5,282 nucleotides of DNA from Candidatus Fermentithermobacillaceae bacterium (GTDB lineage Bacteria; Bacillota; Sulfobacillia; Fermentithermobacillales; Fermentithermobacillaceae), in contig DUTL01000218.1 of NCBI GenBank assembly GCA_012842105.1, positions 1 through 5,282 on the forward strand, written 5' to 3'. The position numbers were made by a program, and so were the translations under genes. The notes beneath the pieces were generated by a model. That model saw only the letters and a list, made by a program, of their open reading frames with translations, made no database searches and was not told the origin of the DNA. Numbering within the stretch: position 1 is the first letter of the stretch; each line of letters begins with the position of its first letter. Positions 1 through 4,975 of this stretch are shown one piece after another.

Positions 1-203
1 CCAGGTTTATGGAAGATCCTGTCCCATCAGGGCCTGCCAAAGGCAAATTCATACCCAGGCACAAGATAGACATTATGCTCGATGATTACTACACCAAGCG
101 TGGCTGGACTCTGGATGGCATTCCAACCAAGAGTAAACTGGAGGAACTTGGGTTGGAATATGCAGCCGAGACTCTTGAAGAAGCAGGTTATGATCTCGGA
201 TAG
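1..203 (+). CDS. Aldehyde:ferredoxin oxidoreductase family protein, C-terminal fragment (5' end outside window)
   Basis: The reading frame is open from the window edge (codons in phase from base 3) to a TAG at 201-203, giving about 66 residues. The tail has features typical of the C-terminal end of aldehyde:ferredoxin oxidoreductases: a P-x-G-P-A-K-G stretch (PSGPAKG), a DDYYTKRGW segment, then DGIPTKSKLEELGL. In the family this region closes the protein after the tungsten-bis-pterin and [4Fe-4S] domains, which are not visible here. Known members oxidise aldehydes to carboxylic acids and reduce ferredoxin in the cytoplasm. Which subtype this is (AOR, FOR, GOR, WOR-like, or a function-unknown member) cannot be told from the tail. 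The ATG at 9 is internal, not the true start. The gene points the same way as the dehydrogenase operon downstream, 216 nt away, so a metabolic link is possible but not shown. Confidence 0.85.
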   Translation, partial: RFMEDPVPSGPAKGKFIPRHKIDIMLDDYYTKRGWTLDGIPTKSKLEELGLEYAAETLEEAGYDLG

Positions 204-226
204 CCGGCGCGGGCGCTTATGAGAAC

Positions 227-256
227 GCTTAATCAAGTACACTGACTTGATTGAGC
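227..256. promoter_or_regulatory. Imperfect inverted repeat upstream of the dehydrogenase operon (candidate operator or hairpin)
   Basis: GCTTAATCAAGT (227-238) and ACTTGATTGAGC (245-256) pair at 11 of 12 positions around a 6-nt centre. The one mismatch is a T opposite G, which would be a wobble pair in RNA. It lies in the gap between the oxidoreductase stop and the operon. No T-run follows, so it is not a standard intrinsic terminator. A weak promoter-like pair, CTGACT (242-247) and CACAAT (266-271) with an 18-nt spacer, overlaps its right arm, so a repressor bound here could block transcription. The promoter match is poor and the operator role is inference. The rest of the 204-419 gap shows no gene I can support. 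Confidence 0.35.
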
Positions 257-400
257 AAGGTTTGGCACAATCTCAACCATGGATTCGTAAATGCAGGTTA
301 ACAGGCTTTCGGCCCGGGAGGCGTTTGATTCCGGATGCAATCAATCTGACAGGGCGCTTCCCGGGTATTGGCAATATCTTTACAAGCGATAATTGCACAC

Positions 401-410
401 GGGAGGGGGG
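401..410 (+). promoter_or_regulatory. Ribosome-binding site that sets the TTG start at 420
   Basis: The purine run GGGAGGGGGG lies 9 nt before TTG 420. The upstream in-frame TTG at 393 precedes this run and has no ribosome-binding site of its own, so 420 is the preferred start. The GGAGG core is 13 nt from the start, which is slightly long. Confidence 0.6.
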
Positions 411-419
411 CATCAGTCT

Positions 420-752
420 TTGGAATCCTCGGAAATCAGAATCAAGCAACACCCAATACTTGACTTTCCCGAGAGGCGAAAAGTCAGGTTCTATTGGGAG
501 GGGAAAGAACTCTTGGGGTACGAAGGCGAACCGGTAGCAAGTGCTCTTCATGCAGCAGGCATCAAGGTACTCCATAAGAGCATGAAAGAAGGCCGCTCAC
601 GCGGCTTTTTCTGCGCAATAGGCAATTGCTCTTCGTGCTTGGTGATTGTTGACGGAGTTCCCAACGTTCGGGCTTGCACCGAAAAACTCAGGGCGGGCAT
701 GCGCGTTGAAATGCAAAAAGGTGTTGGGCCTGCGCTGATAAGTAAGGAGTGA
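420..752 (+). CDS. (2Fe-2S)-binding subunit of an amine/imino-acid dehydrogenase (HcnA / sarcosine oxidase alpha N-terminal type)
   Basis: A 110-residue ferredoxin-fold protein. Cysteines C65, C70, C73 and C86 are spaced C-x4-C-x2-C-x12-C (CAIGNCSSC, then VRAC), the plant-type [2Fe-2S] pattern of the Fer2_4 family. The N-terminal HPIL and the YEGEPVASALHAAGIKVL stretch also match the family: in homologues this domain is either separate (HcnA, gamma subunits of hydroxyproline dehydrogenase) or fused to the N-terminus of sarcosine oxidase alpha. It should carry electrons within a cytoplasmic multisubunit flavoenzyme. It is the first gene of the operon, and its stop is 5 nt before the next start. 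I chose TTG 420 over TTG 393 because a G-rich ribosome-binding site lies between them. The family assignment is firm; the partner substrate is unknown. Confidence 0.88.
   Translation: MESSEIRIKQHPILDFPERRKVRFYWEGKELLGYEGEPVASALHAAGIKVLHKSMKEGRSRGFFCAIGNCSSCLVIVDGVPNVRACTEKLRAGMRVEMQKGVGPALISKE
744..749 (+). promoter_or_regulatory. Ribosome-binding site that sets the TTG start at 758
   Basis: AAGGAG sits 8 nt before TTG 758 and inside the last codons of the upstream gene. The in-frame GTG at 749 overlaps the site itself and has no purine-rich site at a useful distance, so 758 is the better start. Confidence 0.6.
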
Positions 753-757
753 CTTTC

Positions 758-1864
758 TTGAAGACTACGGAGCTAGCAATCGTAGGAGCGGGCCCTGCAG
801 GTGTTTGCGCTGCTCTTGAGGCTGCCTCATATGGAGTTAAGGTCACCCTTATTGACAGGGATGATGAAATAGGCGGGCAGCTGGTGAAACAGACTCATAA
901 ATTCTTTGGGTGGCATGAGAAAAGCGCAGGAACCCGCGGAATCGTAATTTCCAGAAACCTTGCCGGCAGTGTGGAAGAAAATGCGAGTATTTGCTTTATG
1001 GGGTCCACTGAGGCGCTGGGGTATTACAAAGATGACGGTGTACTGCTCCTTGAGACTCCACAGGGAATTGAGAAACTCAAGTCCGGGAGGCTGCTGATAG
1101 CTACGGGAGCATGTGAGAAGATGATTCTTTTCCCAGGTAACGACTTGCCTGGGGTGTACGGAGCAGGGGCTGTGCAGACCCTGATGAATGTGCACGGCGT
1201 CAAGCCAGGTGACTCGGTGTTGATGATAGGCTCCGGAAACATTGGCCTGATAGTGAGCTACCAGCTTGTGCAAGCCGGTGTGAAACTTGCGGCGCTTGTT
1301 GAGGCATTGCCCGGAATAGGTGGTTATGCTGTACATGCTTCTAAGATCAGGCGCCTTGGCATCCCCATATTCACCGGATACAGCATTAAAGAAGCATACG
1401 GGACGGATTGTGTGGAGGGAGCGATCATTTGGCAGCTGGATGATAACTGGCAGGGAATCGCCGGTACTGAGAAAGACTTGAACGTTGATGTTGTATGCCT
1501 GGCTACAGGGCTTACTCCTTTATGCGAGTTCTTGTGGCAGGCGGGTGCCGGGATGGCCTATGTGCCGGCACTGGGTGGCTTCGTTCCTCTTTATGATGAG
1601 AACATGAAGACTACAGTAGACGGCATCTATGTGGCCGGAGACGTTGCTGGCATAGAAGAAGCTTCTACCGCCATGGCAGAAGGGCGCCTTGCAGGCCTGG
1701 CAATAGCTAACAGCCTTGGCAAGGTTTCCGCAGGGGAGTTTTTGGAAAAACGCAGGGTATCATTGGAAGAATTGGAGCAGCTAAGAGCAGGCCCTACCGG
1801 TAAGGCAATAGTGGAAGGGCTGGCTGGTTTGAGAGGACAAATGGGAAAGAGGGTGAGCGTGTGA
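758..1864 (+). CDS. FAD/NAD(P)-binding flavoprotein subunit (HcnB / proline dehydrogenase alpha type)
   Basis: A 368-residue protein with two dinucleotide-binding folds. The first has GAGPAG at residues 10-15 with D33 ending the second strand. The second has GSGNIG at 158-163. ATGA at 115-118, the FPGNDLPGVYGAGAVQTL stretch near 125-142, and a C-terminal DGIYVAGDVAG at 288-298 (flavin-contacting) match the pyridine-nucleotide-disulfide oxidoreductase superfamily as seen in HcnB, the opine/hydroxyproline oxidase A subunits and archaeal PdhA. There is no redox-active C-x-x-C or C-x4-C, so it is not a disulfide reductase. Many HcnB-type proteins are about 100 residues longer, with a BFD-type [2Fe-2S] domain at the C-terminus. 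Here the protein ends early and that domain is a separate gene at 2375. Its likely role is electron transfer from the DAO subunit, or a second flavin site. It overlaps the next gene by 4 nt (GTGA). Confidence 0.87.
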   Translation: MKTTELAIVGAGPAGVCAALEAASYGVKVTLIDRDDEIGGQLVKQTHKFFGWHEKSAGTRGIVISRNLAGSVEENASICFMGSTEALGYYKDDGVLLLETPQGIEKLKSGRLLIATGACEKMILFPGNDLPGVYGAGAVQTLMNVHGVKPGDSVLMIGSGNIGLIVSYQLVQAGVKLAALVEALPGIGGYAVHASKIRRLGIPIFTGYSIKEAYGTDCVEGAIIWQLDDNWQGIAGTEKDLNVDVVCLATGLTPLCEFLWQAGAGMAYVPALGGFVPLYDENMKTTVDGIYVAGDVAGIEEASTAMAEGRLAGLAIANSLGKVSAGEFLEKRRVSLEELEQLRAGPTGKAIVEGLAGLRGQMGKRVSV

Positions 1865-2382
1865 AAGGCGGCATTCTTTTGACCACCGGTGTTCCGTCAA
1901 AAGAGCAGGTTGAGAGCAGGACGCCTCCGAAATCCCGCCGGGAAAGAGGTCCCTTTGTTGTGATTGAGTGTTTTCAGGAGATACCGTGCGACCCCTGTCA
2001 TTATAGCTGTAAGTTTGGCGCTATCAAGCAATTCGAGTCGATAAATGATATTCCCGAGGTAGATTGGAGCAAGTGCACAGGTTGTGGCGTTTGCGTAGCT
2101 GCTTGCCCGGGGCTGGCAATCTTTGTGGTAGACGAGACTTTCAGCGACACTGAGTGTCTCATTGCCATACCTTATGAATTTGCCCCGTTGCCCGGTAAGG
2201 GAGATGCGGTGCGTTTGCTGGACAGGGCAGGCCAAGAGGTTGGAGGAGGATTTGTCCACAGAGTGCTTCCGGGAAAGAAGCCGCAAGGCACGCCTGTGGT
2301 TTGGTTGAGAGCTCCAAAGGAGCTGTCTATGACAGTCAGGAACCTGGAACCTGTTGAGAAGGGTGGGGTGAGCCATGGCTAA
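1861..2382 (+). CDS. 4Fe-4S ferredoxin-type electron-transfer subunit (two clusters plus a C-terminal beta domain)
   Basis: A 173-residue protein with eight cysteines in two motifs. The first is C37, C43, C46 and C50 (ECF...PCDPCHYSC). The second is C72, C75, C78 and C82 (CTGCGVCVAACPG), a textbook [4Fe-4S] signature. In the first motif the usual proline after the last cysteine is lysine (CKFGAI), and the first cysteine is set 6 residues before the next. A further cysteine, C99, lies outside both motifs. Residues from about 100 to 165 have no cysteine and look beta-rich (FAPLPGKGDAVRLLDRAGQ, then VVWLRAPKEL), a pattern I associate with ferredoxin subunits of these clusters. The GTG at 1861 overlaps the previous stop by 4 nt, with AAAGAGGG at 1846-1853, 7 nt upstream. 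It most likely links the flavoprotein subunits to an external carrier such as ferredoxin. Confidence 0.85.
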   Translation: MKGGILLTTGVPSKEQVESRTPPKSRRERGPFVVIECFQEIPCDPCHYSCKFGAIKQFESINDIPEVDWSKCTGCGVCVAACPGLAIFVVDETFSDTECLIAIPYEFAPLPGKGDAVRLLDRAGQEVGGGFVHRVLPGKKPQGTPVVWLRAPKELSMTVRNLEPVEKGGVSHG

Positions 2383-2701
2383 GGAAGAACATGACATTAT
2401 CGTTTGCAGGTGTGAAGACGTAACCCTTGGGGAGATACGGAAGGCCATAAGAGAAGGCGCAACCACCCTGGACGAAGTAAAACGCATAACAAGAGCCGGT
2501 ATGGGCCCGTGCCAGGGAAGAACTTGCAGGCTGCTGGTGGCAGGAGAGATTGCACGGTACCTGGGGAAGCCGGTTTCGGAAATTCTTCAATCTCGTTACA
2601 GGCCCCCTGTTAAGCCTGTAAAAATGGGTGATTTGTCCGTCATTTCAGAAGAGGGCGAAAACAGTGGTTGCAAGTGCCGCGAGGAGGTGACAGGCCAATG
2701 A
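2375..2701 (+). CDS. BFD-type (2Fe-2S)-binding subunit
   Basis: A 108-residue protein. C11-x-C13 (VCRC) and C46-x4-C51 (GPCQGRTC), with TTLDEVKRITRAGMG between them, match the bacterioferritin-associated ferredoxin-like (Fer2_BFD) domain, which holds one [2Fe-2S] cluster. In HcnB, sarcosine oxidase and NirB-type proteins this domain is fused to a flavoprotein. Here it stands alone, as in operons where the alpha subunit is short. Residues 52-75 end the domain (LVAGEIARYLGKPVSEIL). After that comes an extra tail ending in a C99-K-C101 pair, which is not part of the core motif. The ATG start is inside the previous gene (8-nt overlap), preceded by a G-rich run at 2361-2370. The stop overlaps the next ATG (ATGA at 2698-2701), so translation is probably coupled. 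Confidence 0.85.
   Translation: MAKEEHDIIVCRCEDVTLGEIRKAIREGATTLDEVKRITRAGMGPCQGRTCRLLVAGEIARYLGKPVSEILQSRYRPPVKPVKMGDLSVISEEGENSGCKCREEVTGQ
2681..2689 (+). promoter_or_regulatory. Ribosome-binding site that sets the ATG start at 2698
   Basis: GAGGAGGTG lies 8 nt before ATG 2698, inside the end of the upstream gene. An upstream in-frame TTG at 2668 would precede the site, and its ten extra residues are not expected before the beta-alpha-beta FAD fold, so it is rejected. Confidence 0.65.
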
Positions 2702-3846
2702 AAACTTCAGCAGATGCAGTGGTAATCGGCGGAGGGGTAACCGGCTCTTCAATTGCTTATAACCTGATGAAGCATGGCATGAAGCACGTTGTTCTGTGTG
2801 AGAAAGACACTTTTGCAAGCGGTTCCACCGGGCGTTGCGGCGCAGGGGTTAGAGAGCAGTGGGGCTCTGAAGGAAATATCCGGATATGCAAAGCTTCAAT
2901 TGATATCTTTGAGAAACTGCAGGAAGAACTCAAATACGACTACGACATGGAGTTTGTGCAAAAAGGATACCTGATGATGGCCTATACCGAAAAAGAATGG
3001 GAGCAGTTTAAAGAGAACGTAGAAGTTCAGCACAGGTTGGGAGTCAATGCTGTGATCTGCACTCCCGGCGAAGCAAAGCAAATTGTGCCTGCGCTTAACA
3101 CTGAAGGGATGTATGGCGCAACGTACAATTCCAGGGACGGCCATGCAAACCCGTTTCATACAACCAGGGCTTATCTTAAGGCGTTTGAACGCCTTGGCGG
3201 CCAAGTCAACTGTTTCACGGAAGTTACCGGGATTGAAGAATCCAGTGGCCGGATTACAAAAGTGAAGACCGATAAGGGTGACATATCCACTCCGGTAGCG
3301 GTAAACGCAGCAGGGCCCTGGGCGGCTCCTGTTGCTGCCATGGTTGGATTGGAGCTTCCCCTGTACACCGAACGGCACCAAATCCTGGTTACCGAGCCTG
3401 TCGGACACCTGTTTGACCCTATGCTCATGTCTTTTTCTCTAGGCATTTACTGTCAGCAGACTCCCCATGGTTCACTGGTTATGGGAATAGGGGATCCAAA
3501 TGAGCCAAAGGGGTATGACACAGGGCATTCATGGCAGTTCCTCAAAAGAATGTCTGATATTATGTGCAGGCTTGTCCCGGCCCTTGAAGGTGTGAGGGTT
3601 GTGAGGCAGTGGTCGGGCCTGTATACTATCACGCCTGATGCCCACCCCATCCTCGGAACTGTTCCTGGCATTGACGGGTATTACCAGGCAGTTGGGTTCA
3701 GCGGGCATGGATTCATGCTTGCTCCCATAGTGGGGCAAGTAATTTCCGAGATGATCCTGGGCAAAGAGCTTTCCATCGACATAAGCGACCTGGATCTTGG
3801 ACGCTTCGAAAGAGGTGACTTGAGAGTAGAGCCGTCAGTGGTTTAG
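2698..3846 (+). CDS. FAD-dependent oxidoreductase, DAO family (catalytic beta subunit, HcnC / SoxB / PdhB type)
   Basis: A 382-residue protein of normal length for the family. GGGVTG at residues 11-16, with E35 ending the second strand, forms the FAD-binding Rossmann motif. GSTGRCGAGVREQWG at 42-56 is the second flavin-contacting loop, close to that of sarcosine oxidase beta and glycine oxidase. NAAGPWA lies near the middle, and PDAHPILG followed by AVGFSGHGFMLAP lies near the C-terminus, the usual end of the FAD site in this family. Such proteins oxidise a C-N bond of secondary or alpha amines to an imine (proline, hydroxyproline, sarcosine, glycine). With the neighbouring flavoprotein and Fe-S genes it most likely acts as a dehydrogenase rather than a free oxidase. 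The substrate is not readable from the sequence. It is the last gene of the operon; the next gene is 156 nt away and has its own start region. Confidence 0.9.
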   Translation: MKTSADAVVIGGGVTGSSIAYNLMKHGMKHVVLCEKDTFASGSTGRCGAGVREQWGSEGNIRICKASIDIFEKLQEELKYDYDMEFVQKGYLMMAYTEKEWEQFKENVEVQHRLGVNAVICTPGEAKQIVPALNTEGMYGATYNSRDGHANPFHTTRAYLKAFERLGGQVNCFTEVTGIEESSGRITKVKTDKGDISTPVAVNAAGPWAAPVAAMVGLELPLYTERHQILVTEPVGHLFDPMLMSFSLGIYCQQTPHGSLVMGIGDPNEPKGYDTGHSWQFLKRMSDIMCRLVPALEGVRVVRQWSGLYTITPDAHPILGTVPGIDGYYQAVGFSGHGFMLAPIVGQVISEMILGKELSIDISDLDLGRFERGDLRVEPSVV

Positions 3847-3908
3847 CACCGCGGCCGTATCTTCCCCGGTTTCATTCTATACGTGCTGTGCAGGGGATCC
3901 TGAGAATC

Positions 3909-3917
3909 TGGTAGAAT
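3909..3917 (+). promoter_or_regulatory. Possible extended -10 promoter for the GntR-family gene
   Basis: TGGTAGAAT is a TGn extended -10 element with a 5-of-6 match to TATAAT (TAGAAT at 3912-3917). No good -35 is visible, as extended -10 promoters allow. Transcription would begin near 3924, giving a leader of about 80 nt. A small palindrome, TGGCAGTTGCCA (3957-3968), lies downstream and could be an autoregulatory site. I see no terminator between 3847 and 3909. Confidence 0.25.
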
Positions 3918-4002
3918 TGGAATCAAGACAGAATGTATGACAGCCTGATGGCCGCTTGGCAGTTGCCAGGTTAAGCAGGGGTTGTAGAGGGGGAGATGTA
4001 GA

Positions 4003-4719
4003 TTGCTGGATAATATAGGCCGCTTGCGGAAGCCAAGCAAGATTACTGAGATGATTACTGACAGGATTCGCGGGATGATAGAAGATGGCGTACTCAAGCC
4101 CGGCGACAAACTGCCCACGGAAAAGGAGCTGTGTGAGGGGTTCGGAGTGGGGCGTTCATCAGTAAGGGAAGCGCTTCAATCTTTGGAGTACATGGGTTTG
4201 GTTGAATCCAGGCCCGGTGTCGGCCGGTTTTTATCTTTGGATGCCACGGCGCTTATCAGCTCTCAGAACTGGAGGTTGACTCTGGATCAAGCGCCTGCTT
4301 TTGAACTCATGGAGGCCAGAAGGATCCTTGAGGTAACCACAGCACGGCTTGCAGCTGAGAGAGCTACCGACGAAGTTATTGCCAGCCTTGAGAAACTGCT
4401 TGGGGAAATGAAAGCCGTAATGGACGGCGACATGGACCTGTATTTCGAAAAGGAACTCAATTTTCACCTCACACTTGCAGGGGCGTGTCAGAATGCCGTG
4501 CTTACAGAACTTGTACACATTCTGATCCGGAGGGTCAATAAGGACGCTGAGAGATTTTTGAGGACCTTGCCCTATACTTTTGAGCTGACTGTCAAGCAAT
4601 TTGAGGCTCTTGTACAAGCTCTACACGACGGAGACCCAATATCTGCAGGGGACAGTATGCATGCACACCTGGACAATGTAAGAGACGCTTTGAGCAAAGG
4701 AAAAACCGGCACAACCTGA
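4003..4719 (+). CDS. GntR family transcriptional regulator, FadR/FCD subfamily
   Basis: A 238-residue DNA-binding regulator. Residues 11-76 form the GntR winged helix: ITEMITDRIRGMI, then LKPGDKLPTEKELCEGFGV, the recognition helix GRSSVREALQSLEYMGLV, and the wing RPGVGRF. Residues from about 100 to 231 are the all-helical FCD ligand-binding domain (FELMEARRILEVTTARLAAE; ELNFHLTLAGACQN; ALHDGD; MHAHL). In many FCD proteins an Asp and three His bind a metal that helps hold a carboxylate effector. Here the matching positions by my alignment are E151, H155, Q199 and H222, so one ligand is changed to Glu and one His to Gln. The TTG start at 4003 has AGAGGGGGA (3986-3994) 8 nt upstream. It probably represses the upstream dehydrogenase operon, its own gene or the gene after it, in response to a small organic acid or amino acid. 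Target and ligand are inference. Confidence 0.9.
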   Translation: MLDNIGRLRKPSKITEMITDRIRGMIEDGVLKPGDKLPTEKELCEGFGVGRSSVREALQSLEYMGLVESRPGVGRFLSLDATALISSQNWRLTLDQAPAFELMEARRILEVTTARLAAERATDEVIASLEKLLGEMKAVMDGDMDLYFEKELNFHLTLAGACQNAVLTELVHILIRRVNKDAERFLRTLPYTFELTVKQFEALVQALHDGDPISAGDSMHAHLDNVRDALSKGKTGTT

Positions 4720-4746
4720 TAGCCTAAGCTTACAGGAGGTCCCTGA

Positions 4747-4797
4747 ATGAGATTTCTGGCCGGACTCCTATTATTGATTTGGAACCTCTCAAACTAA
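4747..4797 (+). CDS. Possible 16-residue leader or small hydrophobic peptide
   Basis: The ATG at 4747 has an excellent ribosome-binding site, AGGAGGT (4734-4740), 6 nt upstream, and encodes 16 residues with a hydrophobic core (FLAGLLLLIW) before TAA. It begins 27 nt after the regulator's stop. The site is stronger than those of several real genes in the window, so ribosomes may well load here. The peptide is too short to be judged by composition and could be chance. It could instead be the remnant start of a decayed gene, because another frame across 4746-4820 also reads like protein. No function is proposed. Confidence 0.2.
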   Translation: MRFLAGLLLLIWNLSN

Positions 4798-4855
4798 ACA
4801 GGTATTCTTCACCCACGGTGTAAATATGCATTTGTTGAAGGAGGTTTCCCGGTGA

Positions 4856-4972
4856 ATGGAGAACCCCTATTTGGATGTCAGACAATCTGACGCGGCGGGT
4901 TTTCGATGGTACCCCAAAAAACTGCATTGTTGTGTCTTCACGGATGACACCAATGTGCCGGAGGAGGTATGA
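4856..4972 (+). CDS. Small ORF of unknown function, in frame with the gene that follows
   Basis: ATG 4856 follows AAGGAGGT (4838-4845) by 10 nt and opens a 38-residue frame ending in TGA at 4970-4972. The peptide is mixed and protein-like (ENPYLDVRQSDAAGFRWYPK, then a C-C pair), with no domain I recognise. The TGA is followed by one codon and then the ATG of the next gene in the same frame, so a single TGA separates two otherwise continuous frames. The last codons double as the ribosome-binding site of the next gene. It may be a real small protein, a coupled leader peptide, or the N-terminus of the downstream gene cut off by a stop codon. A GTG at 4852 in another frame gives only 12 codons. 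Confidence 0.35.
   Translation: MENPYLDVRQSDAAGFRWYPKKLHCCVFTDDTNVPEEV
4960..4968 (+). promoter_or_regulatory. Ribosome-binding site for the terminal ORF (ATG 4976)
   Basis: GGAGGAGGT lies 7 nt before ATG 4976. It is the strongest site in the window and decides the start of the last gene over the upstream in-frame ATG at 4856, which is cut off by TGA 4970. Confidence 0.6.
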
Positions 4973-4975
4973 ACC

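Noticed and set aside
207..216. GC-rich GCGC-GG-GCGC just after the oxidoreductase stop as a terminator
   Set aside because: The stem is 4 bp with a 2-nt loop and no T-run follows.
366..376. Small palindrome TATTGGCAATA, sharing TTGGCA with the palindrome at 3957-3968 and with 262-267
   Set aside because: TTGGCA also occurs several times inside coding regions of this window, so a shared operator motif is not supported.
291..392. A 33-codon ORF in the gap before the dehydrogenase operon
   Set aside because: It has no ribosome-binding site, a stop directly upstream and no recognisable similarity; chance is enough.
749..757. GTG 749 as the start of the HcnB-like gene
   Set aside because: It overlaps the AAGGAG ribosome-binding site that correctly spaces TTG 758.
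4730..4927. A 65-codon minus-strand ORF
   Set aside because: It has no ribosome-binding site, overlaps the plus-strand signals and lies opposite well-formed plus-strand starts.
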